Source: Burkholderiales bacterium (GTDB lineage: Bacteria; Pseudomonadota; Gammaproteobacteria; Burkholderiales; Casimicrobiaceae). From it: a stretch of DNA of 64,000 nt. The notes beneath the pieces are model-generated. The model searched no databases, had not been told where the DNA came from, and worked only from the letters and a program-made list of their open reading frames with translations. The stretch's first letter is position 1; the number at the start of each line of letters is the position of its first letter. This document shows, one piece after another, positions 37,578 through 47,555 of this stretch. Location: contig JABTUF010000005.1 of NCBI GenBank assembly GCA_015075645.1, forward strand, positions 310,001 to 374,000. Direction: 5' to 3'. The position numbers and the translations under genes were made by a program.

Positions 37578-38603
37578 TCAGCGGGCCACCTCGTTGACCC
37601 ATTGATCGACGAGGCGCTTGCGGTTGGCGCCGGCCCACTCCAGGTCGACCTGGTAGAGCTTCACCGCCTTCATCATCTCCGCCATCTCCGGCTCGGGCTT
37701 CGCCTGCGGATGCGCGGGCAGGACGAAGATGCTGTTGGCGACGAACAGATCCTGCATCGCGGGAGAGGCCGCCCAGTCGAGGAACCTGGCCGCCAGTTCG
37801 CGATTCTTCGCGCCCTTGATCATCGCCATACCCTCGATCCCCTCCACCACGCCCTCCTTCGGCGCGGTGATCACGACGTCATACCCCTTCTTCTTGGTCT
37901 CCAGGGCTTCCACCGTGTGCAGGAGCGCGACCGCCGCCTGCCCCATGGCGACGGGAATGGCGCCACCCGCTCCGCTCTTGGTGTAGGACTGGACGTTGGC
38001 GTTGAGTTTCTTCTGGTAGTCGAGCGCCTTGGCCTCGTCCTGGCCAAACGCGTAGTAGATCGACAGAAGGCGCGTCATGGCGGTGCCGGAGGTGCGGGCG
38101 TCGGCCGTCTGGATCTGGTTCCGATAGACCGGATTAAGCAGGTCGGCCCAGGAGGTCGGTGCGGACAGCTTCTTCTCCTTGAGAAACGCCGCGTTCGTCA
38201 TGAACACGATGGTCAGGCGTGCGAAGCCGGTGTAGAACCCTTGCGGGTCCTTGTAGATGTCCGGGGTGGCCGCCCAGCCGGGACCTTTGTAGGGTTCGAG
38301 CAGCCCCGCGTTCTTGGCGGCGTGAAACGTGTCCGCCGGACCGCCGAACATCACATCGGCCTGCGGATTGCTTCGTTCCGCCTGCAGCCGGGCGAGAAGT
38401 TCACCGGCCGACTGGCGCACGAACTGGATCTCGATCCCCGTCTGCTTCGTGAACGCCTTGAAGAGCGGTGCGGAGAAGGGCTCGGGCCAGGCCGTGTAGA
38501 CGCGCAGCTTCTCCTGGGCCTGTGCGGTGACGGCCGTGGTGACGAAGATCATCGCGGCGCCGGCCATGCCAAACATGGCCCGCAAGACGGTTCTTCTGCT
38601 CAT
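37578..38603 (-). CDS. Extracellular solute-binding protein, FbpA/PhnS-like
   Basis: A 341-residue family-1 binding protein with a signal peptide (MSRRTVLRAMFGMAGAAMIF, cleavage near AQAQ). The mature part has LRVYTAWPEPFSAPLFKAFT, ADVMFGGPADTFHAAKNAG, YTGFARLTIVFMTNAAF and AARFLDWAASPAMQDLFVAN, which fit the iron(III)/2-aminoethylphosphonate-type group. The Tyr pair typical of iron-binding FbpA is not evident by eye, so the solute remains open. ATG 38603 has GGAGGAGACC upstream. Codon use here is a little less GC-rich than in neighbours. Confidence 0.85.
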   Translation of the reverse strand: MSRRTVLRAMFGMAGAAMIFVTTAVTAQAQEKLRVYTAWPEPFSAPLFKAFTKQTGIEIQFVRQSAGELLARLQAERSNPQADVMFGGPADTFHAAKNAGLLEPYKGPGWAATPDIYKDPQGFYTGFARLTIVFMTNAAFLKEKKLSAPTSWADLLNPVYRNQIQTADARTSGTAMTRLLSIYYAFGQDEAKALDYQKKLNANVQSYTKSGAGGAIPVAMGQAAVALLHTVEALETKKKGYDVVITAPKEGVVEGIEGMAMIKGAKNRELAARFLDWAASPAMQDLFVANSIFVLPAHPQAKPEPEMAEMMKAVKLYQVDLEWAGANRKRLVDQWVNEVAR

Positions 38604-38648
38604 GGTCTCCTCCGTTGGGGGGGTGTGCCAACATGTGGCTCACGGGAC

Positions 38649-39758
38649 TCAACTCGATCGCGGAGCCGGTTTGATCAAATGCGCGTTGTCTGGCTTCCAG
38701 CGCAGGCCGACACGCGATCCGATGGGGAACCCCGTCCGCCGCGCGTCGTTGTAGACGACTGCCTGCAGCCGCAGGTCGCCGGCCGCCAGCGCATACTCGG
38801 CCTTCTCGCCGAGGAAGGTTCGGTCCAGTACGACGGCCTCGACCGCGCCACTCGCCTCGGCCTCGATCATGAGTGCCTCGGGCCGGACGACCAGCGTACA
38901 TTCTTCGCCGACGCTCCACGGCAGCTCGCTTGCCACCGCCAAGGACCGGTCGAGAACGCGAAGGTCGACGATGCCGGGCCGCGTGCCTTCGACGCGCGCG
39001 GGAAGCGTATTGGTCTTGCCGATGAAGCGGGCGACGAATTCGGAAGCAGGCGTGCAGTAGAGATCCTCGGCCGTCCCGACCTGGGCGATCTCGCCGGCTT
39101 CCATCACCACGATCGTGTCGGAGACGGCCATCGCCTCCTCCTGGTCGTGGGTAACGTAGATCGTCGTGATGGCGAGATCCTTCTGGAGGCGCCGCAGCTC
39201 CTCGCGCATCTGGACACGGAGCTTGGCATCGAGGTTCGACAGCGGCTCATCGAACAACAGGACCCTGGGGCGCATCACCACCGCGCGCGCCACCGCTACA
39301 CGCTGCTGCTCACCGCCGGACAGCTGCGCCGGATGGCGAGTCTCGTAGCCGGGAAGGCCGACCGTCTCCAGCGTGGCCGCGACGCGCGCGCCGATCTCGC
39401 GCTCCGCCATCTTCTGGACGCGCAGCGCATAGGCAACGTTCTCGAAGACCGTCAGGTGGGGGAAGAGCGCGTAGCTCTGGAAGACGAAGCCGATGTTGCG
39501 CCGATAGACGGGGGTGCGGCTCACGTCCTCGCCGCCGATGAGAACGCGGCCGGCGTCGGGGGATTCGAAGCCCGCGATCATCCGCAGGGTCGTGGTCTTG
39601 CCACAGCCGGACGGCCCCAGCAGCGTCATGAACTCGCCCGGCTGGGCCGTGAAGTTGATGCCGTTCACGCCCGCAACCCGCCGATCGGCGCCGCGCGCAA
39701 AGCGACGCGCCAGGTCCTGCACCTCGACCGACACGCCCGGCAGCCGCGCCTCCGCCAT
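38649..39758 (-). CDS. ABC transporter ATPase, FbpC/PotA-like
   Basis: A 369-residue ATPase: Walker A GPSGCGKTTTLRMIAG, Q-loop NIGFVFQSYALFPHLTVFEN, signature LSGGEQQRVAVARAV, Walker B VLLFDEPLSNLDAKL and H-loop IYVTHDQEEAMAVSDTIVVM, then a C-terminal TOBE domain from about residue 260. It is the first gene of the leftward transporter operon. The upstream 80 bp (39759-39838) hold the promoter; a low-GC stretch (ATTGAAATGTAAAT near 39821) stands out there. Confidence 0.92.
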   Translation of the reverse strand: MAEARLPGVSVEVQDLARRFARGADRRVAGVNGINFTAQPGEFMTLLGPSGCGKTTTLRMIAGFESPDAGRVLIGGEDVSRTPVYRRNIGFVFQSYALFPHLTVFENVAYALRVQKMAEREIGARVAATLETVGLPGYETRHPAQLSGGEQQRVAVARAVVMRPRVLLFDEPLSNLDAKLRVQMREELRRLQKDLAITTIYVTHDQEEAMAVSDTIVVMEAGEIAQVGTAEDLYCTPASEFVARFIGKTNTLPARVEGTRPGIVDLRVLDRSLAVASELPWSVGEECTLVVRPEALMIEAEASGAVEAVVLDRTFLGEKAEYALAAGDLRLQAVVYNDARRTGFPIGSRVGLRWKPDNAHLIKPAPRSS

Positions 39759-39838
39759 CTGCTCCTCTTCGCCAGCCGCGGCCTTCGCAGCCCGGTGGAC
39801 GAAGGGAGTCTACATCACCGGATTGAAATGTAAATGGG

Positions 39839-41059
39839 CTATGCCGGCCGAGCAGACCGCGCCACGAGCCTCCACAGCGACGTGACCTCCGCCGCCCGCG
39901 CGGCGTGCAGCGGATCGGCGTCGTCCGATGCCTTCGGATGGCTCGGGCGCACGTCGTCGCGTCCTGCCACGACGAGGCCGGCTTCCGCGATCCACGCGAT
40001 GAGTTCGTCGCGGGTGCGCAGTCCCAGATGCTCGGCGAGGTCCGACAGCAGCAGCCAGCCTTCTCCGCCCGGAACGAGGTGCGCCGACAATCCGCGCAGG
40101 AAGCCCTTCAGCATCGCGCTGCCTTCGTCGTAGATGCCCGCCTCGATCGGAGAGGCGGGCCGCGCCGGCACCCACGGAGGATTGCAGACGACGAGCGCCG
40201 CGCGGCCCTCGGGATAGAGGTCCGCGGAAACCAGTTCGACCCGTCCGTCGAGATCGAGCCGCTGCAGGTTGTCGCTCGCGCAGGCGAGCGCGCGCGGCGA
40301 GCGCTCCGTCGCGATCACGCGCGCGAAGCCACGGCGCGCGAGGAGCGCCGCGAGCACGCCGGTGCCCGTGCCGAGGTCGAACGCGACGTCGTGCTCGCGC
40401 CGCGCATCGGGAAGTGCTGCGCGGGCGACCAGGTCGACGTACTCGCCGCGCACCGGCGCGAACACGCCGTAGTGCGGGTGGATCCGCGCACCGAGCGCGG
40501 GCACGTCGACGCCCTTCCGGCGCCACTCGTGCGCCCCGACGATCCCCAGCAGTTCGCGCAACGAGGCGACCGACGCCGAGGCGTCCGGCGCGCCCCACGC
40601 CTCGGTGCACGCGAGGCGCAGGTCCGGCGCGCGGCGCAGCGGCACGCCGTAGTCGGCGTCGATGGGGATGAGCAGCATCCCCAGCGTGCGTGCGCGCTGC
40701 GAGCGCGCCTGGCGCATCCGGTGGAAGCGTTCGGCCGGAGTCGCGCCGGATGCATCCCCGGACGCCGGGGTCGCGGATCGTGCGCCACGCGCCCTGCGCG
40801 CCGGTCGGTCGAGGCGCGAGGCCATCGCGGACAGGAGCTGGCGCGCATTCTGGAAGTCGCCGCGCCACAGGAGGCCCGTGCCCTGCGCGGCGAGGCCGTA
40901 GGCGTGATCGGCCGCCGTGCGGTCGTCTGCGACCACCACGCGCGACGGTGCAGGAGCGCCGCGCTCGGAGCGCCACCGCGCTTCGTGCACCACGCCCTGT
41001 TCGCTCCAGGCGATCCGCGGCGCGTCGGCGCCGTCAGAGCTCGGTGTACTTGCGGGCAT
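39839..41059 (-). CDS. SAM-dependent methyltransferase, HemK/RlmG-like
   Basis: A 406-residue class I methyltransferase. The C-terminal half has motif I AFDLGTGTGVLAALLARRGF, the following acidic strand VIATERSPRALACASDNL and the catalytic NPPW (LVVCNPPWVPARPASPIEAG) typical of N-methyltransferases acting on RNA bases or glutamine. The N-terminal half (to about residue 190) is unassigned and Arg-rich. ATG 41059 overlaps the MazG-like gene by 26 bp, so translation may be coupled. Substrate unknown. Confidence 0.8.
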   Translation of the reverse strand: MPASTPSSDGADAPRIAWSEQGVVHEARWRSERGAPAPSRVVVADDRTAADHAYGLAAQGTGLLWRGDFQNARQLLSAMASRLDRPARRARGARSATPASGDASGATPAERFHRMRQARSQRARTLGMLLIPIDADYGVPLRRAPDLRLACTEAWGAPDASASVASLRELLGIVGAHEWRRKGVDVPALGARIHPHYGVFAPVRGEYVDLVARAALPDARREHDVAFDLGTGTGVLAALLARRGFARVIATERSPRALACASDNLQRLDLDGRVELVSADLYPEGRAALVVCNPPWVPARPASPIEAGIYDEGSAMLKGFLRGLSAHLVPGGEGWLLLSDLAEHLGLRTRDELIAWIAEAGLVVAGRDDVRPSHPKASDDADPLHAARAAEVTSLWRLVARSARPA

Positions 41060-41381
41060 GGCCGCGCGCCTTGTCCACCGGATACTTCTGCGCGTTGGCG
41101 TCGAGCTTGCGGGCCGCGGCATCGATCAGGTCGATGTCGAGCACGTCGGCGAGCCGCACGAGGTAGAGCAGCACATCGGCGAGTTCCTCGGCGGCGGCGG
41201 CACGCGCCTTCGGATCGGGCGCGCGGCTCTCGGCCTCGGTCATCCACTGGAACACCTCGAGCAACTCCCCACACTCGCCCGCGAGCGCCATCGCGAGGTT
41301 CTTCGGCGAGTGGAAGGTCTCCCACTCGCGCTCGGCGGCGAACGCGCGCAGCCGCACGCGCAGAGGTTCGAGGTCACGCAT
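41034..41381 (-). CDS. MazG-like nucleotide pyrophosphohydrolase
   Basis: A 115-residue all-alpha NTP pyrophosphatase of the RS21-C6/dCTPase kind. The metal-binding acidic motif is ECGELLEVFQW plus EELADVLLYLVRLAD (ExxE then ExxD). SPKNLAMALAGE at the substrate side and YPVDKARGHARKYTEL at the end match the family. It probably cleans damaged or excess nucleotides (house-cleaning dNTPs). It stands 54 bp after the pseudouridine synthase gene and overlaps the methyltransferase. Confidence 0.9.
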   Translation of the reverse strand: MRDLEPLRVRLRAFAAEREWETFHSPKNLAMALAGECGELLEVFQWMTEAESRAPDPKARAAAAEELADVLLYLVRLADVLDIDLIDAAARKLDANAQKYPVDKARGHARKYTEL

Positions 41382-41435
41382 CGGTGCGATGCCTCCTCGT
41401 CGTCCGACCCGGCTCGAGCCCGCGCGCGCGGCGCA

Positions 41436-42566
41436 TCAGAAGCGCTCATCCGGACGCAGGTAGCGCCATTGCCCCACCGGCAGCGATCCCAGCACGACGC
41501 TGCCGGTGCGCACGCGCTTGAGCCCCACGACTTCCAGCCCCACGAGTTCGCACATGCGCCGGATCTGGCGCTTGCGGCCTTCGCGCAGCACGAAGCGAAG
41601 CTGATCCTCGTTCTGCCACGACACTTTCGCGGGCTTCAACCGCACGCCGTCGAGTTCGAGCCCATGTCCGAGCCGCCGCAAGCCCTCGGCCGACAACTTG
41701 CCCTCGACGCGCACCAGGTACTCCTTCTCGACCTCGGAATCGCGGCCGACCAGCCGCTTCGCGATGCGGCCGTCCTGCGTGAACACGAGGAGCCCGGTGG
41801 AGTCGATATCGAGCCGTCCCGCGGGCGCGAGCCCGCGCAGGTGCTGCGGGCGGAACGACAGCGGCGCGCGATCGCCGGTCCAGCGATTCTCCTGCGTGAT
41901 CAGCACCGACGCGGGGCGATAGCCGTCCTCCGCCTGCCCCGAGACGTAGCCGATCGGCTTGTTGAGCAGGATCGTGACGCGCTCGGCCTGCTCGCGCGAC
42001 GCCGCACGCTCGATCGTGATCTGCGCGCTCGCCGGCACCCGCGTCCCCAGCGTGTCGACCACCGCGCCGTCGACGCGCACCCAGCCGTTCCGGATCCACT
42101 CGTCGGCTTCGCGGCGCGAACACAGGCCGAGTTCGCTCATCCGTTTCGACAGGCGGGGGTCGTCCGATTCCGCCTTCACCACGACCGGACGCGGTGGCGG
42201 GCGGCCGCCAGGCTTCGCGACTCGTGCGCCTTCGCGGGCAGGCGGCGCCCCGCCCCTGCGGCGGTCGCGGTGCCTGCGCCGCGGGCTGTCCGGTGCGTTG
42301 GCCGGGACCTCCCGAGGACGCCGGCGAGCGACCGGCGGTGTGGGCGTGGACGTCGCTGCGGCGCTTCCCCTGTCGTGCGCGGTCGCGGGCGGTGCCGTGC
42401 CCGCGGACGCCTTCGCCGCACGATCGGGCGGCGAACCGGCAGACGTCGCGGGATCCGCGGTGGACCGTCGCACCCCGCGCATCGCTCGGATCGCCCGCGA
42501 GGTGGGCTCGCGCGGCGTCGCCGGTGCCGGGAGCGCCTTGTTGAGTTTCAGCGTCGGACGCGCCAT
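41436..42566 (-). CDS. RluF-like 23S rRNA pseudouridine synthase
   Basis: A 376-residue RsuA/RluB/E/F-family enzyme that makes pseudouridine in rRNA. After a long low-complexity Pro/Arg-rich lead (residues 1-130) come the S4 domain ([34 protein letters not shown]) and the catalytic domain with [17 protein letters not shown] (catalytic Asp) and [35 protein letters not shown] resembles the RluF group. The lead is unusually long compared with E. coli RluF (290 residues). The start ATG 42566 faces the next gene divergently. Confidence 0.88.
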   Translation of the reverse strand: MARPTLKLNKALPAPATPREPTSRAIRAMRGVRRSTADPATSAGSPPDRAAKASAGTAPPATAHDRGSAAATSTPTPPVARRRPREVPANAPDSPRRRHRDRRRGGAPPAREGARVAKPGGRPPPRPVVVKAESDDPRLSKRMSELGLCSRREADEWIRNGWVRVDGAVVDTLGTRVPASAQITIERAASREQAERVTILLNKPIGYVSGQAEDGYRPASVLITQENRWTGDRAPLSFRPQHLRGLAPAGRLDIDSTGLLVFTQDGRIAKRLVGRDSEVEKEYLVRVEGKLSAEGLRRLGHGLELDGVRLKPAKVSWQNEDQLRFVLREGRKRQIRRMCELVGLEVVGLKRVRTGSVVLGSLPVGQWRYLRPDERF

Positions 42567-42669
42567 GTCATCGAGTCGATTCAGGTGTCGTGCGCGAAGC
42601 GCTGGAAACGTGGAGTCTAGCGCGAAGCCGTCGCCGCCCGCGGGTCCGCGCCGGTGGCACAATGTCCCG

Positions 42670-43206
42670 ATGGGACGCGGGCTCTTCGGTGCGATCGCCG
42701 TGGCGGTCGGAGTGCTGATCGGCATTCTGCTGGGCGATCCCTATTTCGGCTGGGTGACCGCGCGCGTCATCGGTGAGCAGACCGTCTGGTTCCAGAACGC
42801 GGACGGGTCACGGACCACGAAGGTATCGGGCCCCGCCGTCACGCTGCCCGACTGGATTCCGGTGATGCCCGGAGCGCTTCGCATCACCGCTTCGCGAGTG
42901 GTGGACGACAAGGGGCGTCCGTCGAAGGCCGGCAGCCTCGAACTCCTGAGCCACGAGGACGTTGCGCCGATCGTCGCGTTCTACGCGAAGGAGTTCGCCG
43001 CGCGCGGCTTCACGGTTGCGCCCCAACGTCCGCAGGGCGAGGCGGACTTCGGTCGCCTGATGAACGCCGTGGAAGGCGAGGTACGCGCCGCCAATCCGTC
43101 CCTCGGCGTCGAAGCGCGCGTGGTCGTGCGCAGCCGGCAGGGCATCCTGCTCGCGCCCCGGCTCGTCGAAGTGCAATGGTTCGATCGTCAGGGCGCCGGG
43201 TCGTGA
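42670..43206 (+). CDS. Anchored protein of unknown function
   Basis: A 178-residue protein with an N-terminal membrane anchor ([19 protein letters not shown]) and a soluble domain of about 140 residues. The latter has [20 protein letters not shown] and [21 protein letters not shown], a pattern seen in proteins that measure a small helical/beta fold near the membrane, but I know no function for it. ATG 42670 follows GTCCCG without a clear ribosome site; ACAATG upstream may be a -10 element. It is divergent from the pseudouridine synthase and is the last intact gene before the mobile block. Confidence 0.7.
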   Translation: MGRGLFGAIAVAVGVLIGILLGDPYFGWVTARVIGEQTVWFQNADGSRTTKVSGPAVTLPDWIPVMPGALRITASRVVDDKGRPSKAGSLELLSHEDVAPIVAFYAKEFAARGFTVAPQRPQGEADFGRLMNAVEGEVRAANPSLGVEARVVVRSRQGILLAPRLVEVQWFDRQGAGS

Positions 43207-43346
43207 CCGCGGCTGCGACCTGAATCGACCTTGATCGACGCGCCGGTCGCACAGATCCTGCGGCCAGTCTGCGAGCGGATCGCGATCCTCGGGCGCGCAC
43301 GCTCGCCGGACTTCGCGCAGCGATTCGCGCCGGCGGCCAGCGGCAT

Positions 43347-43404
43347 GGGGGCAACTCCGGAAGTCTTGGGGGAAGTTGCCCCCAATGTTGCCCCCAGTTG
43401 CCCC
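43347..43404. repeat. Cluster of TTGCCCCC motifs at the edge of the mobile block
   Basis: Three direct copies TTGCCCCC/TTGCCCC (43376, 43388, 43398) and inverted copies GGGGGCAAC (43347) and GGGGGAAG (43368) lie in the 314-bp gap (43207-43520) without a gene. Such spaced short repeats recall integrase arm-type sites or a regulatory array. Nothing else is recognisable in the gap apart from a short palindrome AGTCCGGACT near 43471. Confidence 0.5.
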
Positions 43405-43642
43405 GGATGCAACCGGCCGATTCTGGCCTGCTCCGGACTACGCTGGGGCGGTTTCCCCTATGAATCTTGGCGGGAGTCCGGACTCCGCAATCTGCGGACA
43501 CATTGGTTCATTGGACTCCTCTACTTCTTGCCTTCCATGCTGCTTGCGATGATTAGGGCGCCAATGATGATGGCGACACTCACCGGCAACGCGGCAATGC
43601 CTTTGAACAAGAGCACGAATATGGCGATGACGACGCCAGCAC

Positions 43643-44702
43643 CTAGTTCACTGAAACGGAAAAATCGGCGTGATATCGACGTCTGGAATTGTCGTACTTC
43701 CACTTGATGGGCCGAGCGTCCTTGTTGTACTGGCGGATGAATCGCATGATTTTCTTGTCGAGATCCTTGACGCTGGTGAACACGCCACGGGTGATGACAC
43801 TGCGCTGGATGCGCGAGAACCAGTTCTCGACCTGGTTGAGCCACGACGAGTAGGTGGGCGTGTAGTGCATCTGCACATTCGGGTTGGCCTGCAGGAACGC
43901 ACGCACCCGCTCGGTCTTGTGGCTGCTGACGTTATCGCAGATCACATGGATTTCCCGGTCGGCCGGTTGCGAAGCCTTGATCTCTTCGAGAAAGGTGACG
44001 AACTGCTCGCTGGTGTGGCGGGCGGCGGTCTTGCTGATCACCTCGCCGGTGCGGGTATTCAAGGCAGCGAACAGACTCAGCGTCCCATTGCGCTTGTACT
44101 CGAAGCCGTGACTCTCGGCGCGCCCCGGGGAGAGCGGCAGCATCCGGTCCTTGCGGTCGAGGGCCTGGATCGCCGTCTTCTCGTCGACGCTGAACACCGC
44201 CGCGTGCTCGGGCGGGTTGAGGTACAGGCCGATCACGTCGGCCGCCTTGGTCTCGAAATCCGGATCGTTGGACATCATGGCGGCGCAGCCGATGCGGACG
44301 CAGACCGTGCTTCTGCCAGATGCGCTGCACGCTCATGAAGCTGATGTCGCCCAACTCGGCCGCGAGCTTGCGGTTGCTCCAGTGCGTCGAGCCGTCGCGC
44401 GGCGTGCGCTTGAGGGTGTAGTTGAGCACTCGCGCCTCGATCTTCTCGGCCGGCTGGCGCGGCGCGCGTCCCGGGTAGTACGACACCAGTCCCGGCAACC
44501 CCTGTTCGGCATAGGCACGGGTCCAGCGGGTAATGAAGCCGTCGTTGCACGCCAGTTTGTCGCGGATGTCCACCCGTCGCTCTCCCGCCGACCACAACAA
44601 GATGCAGCGCGCCCGACGCACCACCGCCGCACTGCCGTGGCGCGAGCGCGTCAAAGATTGCAAATCCGCCCGATGTTCTTCGCTCAAAGTGATTCGTTCC
44701 AT
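43643..44702 (-). pseudogene. IS630-type transposase of element A, frameshifted
   Basis: A DDE transposase in two frames. The N-terminal part (from 44702, MERITLSEEHRADLQSLTRS) holds the helix-turn-helix region up to KHGLRPHRLRRH. The frame then breaks near 44280 and resumes at SNDPDFETKAADVIGLYLNP with the catalytic region VFSVDEKTAIQALDR, VICDNVSSHKTERVRAFL and YSSWLNQVENWF (DDE residues). The break looks like loss of two bases in a CATATG-like run; no slippery heptamer is present, so it is probably a true inactivation. The TAG stop is completed by the flanking TA and G. Confidence 0.82.
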
Positions 44703-44750
44703 ACCCCATCATGTGGGGACAATACATCCGATTTCAATGATTCAATGAAC
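43646..44750 (-). mobile_element. IS630-family element A
   Basis: About 1105 bp flanked by TA at 43644-43645 and 44751-44752, as expected for IS630/Tc1 insertions. The imperfect terminal inverted repeats read GTTCACTGAAACGG at the left and, in complement, GTTCATTGAATCAT at the right, with a further shared AAATCGG block. Element B starts directly after the right TA, so the two share one target dinucleotide. Confidence 0.88.
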
Positions 44751-44752
44751 TA

Positions 44753-45881
44753 ATACGAACGTGTTAAGTAATGTTGCAAAGTCGTTGGAGCTTGCGTGGC
44801 GTCCAGGCGTCGGTGGTGCGTTGTGCCGTAGCCCAGATGTCGTCGAGAGTGGCAAACCAGCAGTTGGTCGTCGCCTCGTGGCGAATCCGGCGCCAGATGC
44901 GCTCCTGCATGTTCAGGGCCGGTTGGTACGGCGGAAGGTATTGCAGTTGCAGGCGCGGGTGAGTGCGCAGGAACTCGCGGACCGGTTCCCCCTTGTGCCA
45001 GCCAGCGCCATCCACGTACAACGTGATGCGGCGCTGCCGCAAGCGACGATGGAGATCACGCAATACGTCGAGGAATCCCTCGCGATTGCCGTGTTCGGTG
45101 CGGATCATGCCGTGGCGACCGAGCAACGGCGCCACCCATCCGGAAAGGTTGAGACGGGTGTGATGCTGGCTGGTGGTGGGAACGCGCAATCGTTCTCCGC
45201 GCCGAGCCCAGCCGAAGCCCAGGCGTGGGTGCAAGGTGAAGCCGGTCTCGTCCTGGAACACGATGGTCTCGTCGGGTTCAAGGCGCTGCAGTTTTTTTTC
45301 AGAGCCCGCTGGAAACGTTGTGCGTCTTCGGCGTGGGCTTGTAAGTAGGCGTGGCTGGCGCGCTTCATGCTGTAGCCGAGTTGATGCATCCAGATCTGCG
45401 CCTGCCGCACCTTCAGCGCGATGCCGAAGCGTCGCCTCAGGTGGGTCACCAACGTCGGCCCGTCCCATTGCAGTCGGTTCAGCCCGAACTCTTGGGGCGA
45501 ACGCTCCAGATGAGTTTCCAACTCGCGGCGCACGTCGGCGGTCAGTGCGGCGGGGCGGCCGGGCTTCGGTCGGGGCACCAAGCTCCGCGGCCCTTGTTCA
45601 TTGACCGCATGAATCCACCGCGACAGGCTCATTCGGGTCAGTCCGAGAACTTCGGCGATCCAGCTGGGGCGTTGTCCCTCCATAACCAGTAGCAGCGCCG
45701 CCACCTTCATGCCGATCCAAGCTCCCGGTACCTGCTCGACCAACGCCAGCAACTCCTGCCGCGCCTTAGGACTCTCGACATTCAGACTTGGAGGCCGCAT
45801 GCCTACGCTCCCAAAGAACCGACGTCTCGGCAGTGTACCCCCGCTCAGTCACATTCGTCACTTTATTTAATGCGTTCGTAT
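44753..45881 (-). mobile_element. IS630-family element B
   Basis: About 1129 bp between TA dinucleotides at 44751-44752 and 45882-45883. The ends are inverted repeats: ATACGAACGTGTTAAGTAA on the left and, in complement, ATACGAACGCATTAAATAA on the right. It holds one transposase gene in two overlapping frames. It is unrelated at sequence level to element A apart from family. Confidence 0.92.
44764..45800 (-). CDS. IS630-type transposase of element B, made by -1 frameshift
   Basis: Frame 1 (from 45800, MRPPSLNVESPKARQELLAL) encodes the helix-turn-helix half to about residue 168. Frame 2 continues with the catalytic half: ETIVFQDETGFTLHPRLG (first Asp), RITLYVDGAGWHKGEPVREF (second Asp) and LPPYQPALNMQERIWRRI (Glu). 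The frames join at an A8 run (45292-45299), where A AAA AAC is a canonical -1 slippery heptamer in the zero frame; shifting back gives the fused product of about 345 residues, the normal family length. Regulated frameshifting is therefore more likely than damage. Confidence 0.85.
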
Positions 45882-46665
45882 TAGCAGCCAGCGCAGCGGG
45901 TCCCAGGCGAGCGCGACGCCGGCAAATAACGATAACCATGCTGCGGTCGTCCCATTCTTTGTGTGCGGCTCGTCCATCGCAAGGTACCAAGCCAAGCCGA
46001 ACGCAATCACCGCAAGCACATAGCGCGTGCTACGACGTGCGAGCAGCCGTCCAAGCCTGGCGCGGTATCCGCGGACGCCGCCGCCCTCCAACGCGTCAGC
46101 CACGCGATTGGTCTGTAGCGGCTTCTCGTCGAGTTTCGTGTAGTAGGCCTTCGCGGCAAGCGCTTGCTTCGTGAGCATTAGCTCGCGATGCTGCGTCAGG
46201 TGGTAGACGCCTGGGATGCCAAAAATGAGGTAGCACGCCGCCGGCCAAAGGTATTGGCTGCTCTCTGCTTTAGTCGCAAAGAGCGCCCATACGAAAAACG
46301 TGCCCAGCACCAGTGACGCACCGAGCCACTTGGCCGCCCGCTTGTAGCGTTCACGATTTGGGATTGGTTGCCACTCAGTCGAGTACAGGCGCTTGGTCGG
46401 ACGCGCCTTCCCAAAGAGTTCGTAGCCCCACCCGACAAACAGCAACGCGAAGACAGTCACGATGACGGCATTCTCGAGGTCCAAGCCCTTTTGAATCTGA
46501 CCTACGGCCATGGTGGCGAAAAGCGCGAGCCCCGGGGCAGAGCACGCGCCGAAGACCGCCCACTTTCGCCATGCCGGCACGGGGACAACCCACGTCGCGC
46601 GTGAGCCATCCGGATTGCGGAAAGCGTGAGCTTCCCTCTGTTTTTCGTCCGCCAAGGGAACGGGG

Positions 46666-47555
46666 TCATGCTGCCACGGCTTGCTCGTGCTGACTGCTGA
46701 TCCAACCGGCCAGGAACCGCGCCGGCGAAACATAGCCGAGCGTCGAGTGCTTGCGCCTGCGGTTGTAGAACACCTCGATGTAGTCGAACAGATCGGCGAT
46801 CGCCGCCTCGCGCGTCGCGTACCGGGTGCCATGCACGCGCTCGTTCTTCAAGCTGTTGAAGCTCTCGGTCGGCGCGCGTTGTCCCAGCAGTTCCCCTTGC
46901 GGCTCATCGAGCAGGTCGCGCCGAACTCGACCAGCTTGTCCTGAACACGCCGCTCGCGTATTGGCTGCCCCTATCGGAGTGATGCATCAATCCAGGCGCC
47001 GGCTTGCGGCGAAACCACGCCATCGTCAGTGCATCGACCACGATATCCGCCGTCATCCGCGGCTTGATCGACCAGCCGACCACCTCGCGGTTGAACAGAT
47101 CGAGCACCACGGCCAGGCCGCAGCCAACCCTCATCGGTCCAGATGTACGTCAGATCGGCCGTCCACACCCGATTGGGCGACGCCGGCGCAAACTCCCGGG
47201 CCAGCAGGTTGTCCGCCACCGGCAGCGCGTGCCTGGAATCGGTCGTCGCCTTTGAACCGGCGCTTGCTGCCGCGCCCTCAGGTCATGCTCCCGCATCAGC
47301 CGCTCGACCCGCGCCTTGCTCACCTGGTAGCCGCGCTCCCGCAGCTCCTGATACATCCGCGGCGAGCCGTAGGCCGCCTTGTACTGCGCGTGCGCTGCGC
47401 AGCAGCGCCAGCAGTTGCCCATCGGTCAGCCGTGTGCGATCCGGCCTGCCGCCACCCTTCCAGGCCCGATACCCGCTGATGCTCACCGTCAGCGTGGTGC
47501 ACATCGTCGGCAGCGGAAAGTTCTTCCGTTGCGTGTCGATCCAGGCGTACTTCAC
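46666..47555 (-). pseudogene. IS3-family OrfB transposase, copy 1, several frameshifts
   Basis: The integrase catalytic subunit in pieces. The order is: KYAWIDTQRKNFPLPTMCTT; KAAYGSPRMYQELRERGYQV; NRVWTADLTYIWTDEGW; VVLDLFNREVVGWSIKPRM and GLMHHSDRGSQYASGVF (DDE Asp residues); then KNERVHGTRYATREAAIADL and the normal end RFLAGWISSQHEQAVAA. At least four small indels separate the frames. Each indel is absent from copy 2 at the same place, so they are recent or are assembly errors. Confidence 0.82.

Noticed and set aside
39838..39850. ATGCCGGCC near the end of the methyltransferase gene as another LysR site
   Set aside because: Only one half-site is present and it overlaps the coding end of an unrelated gene.
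43231..43707. Plus-strand frame of 158 codons at the left edge of the mobile block
   Set aside because: It runs antisense to the end of the split membrane-protein gene and crosses the IS630 end; codon use and content do not look like a gene.
44764..45800. IS630 element B transposase as a pseudogene
   Set aside because: The frame change falls exactly on a canonical A AAA AAC site, so programmed frameshifting explains it better than damage.
45867..46832. The 321-codon minus-strand frame read as a complete gene
   Set aside because: Its first part is IS3 sequence in a wrong frame and its last four codons lie in an IS630 end; only 45882-46623 belongs to the original gene.
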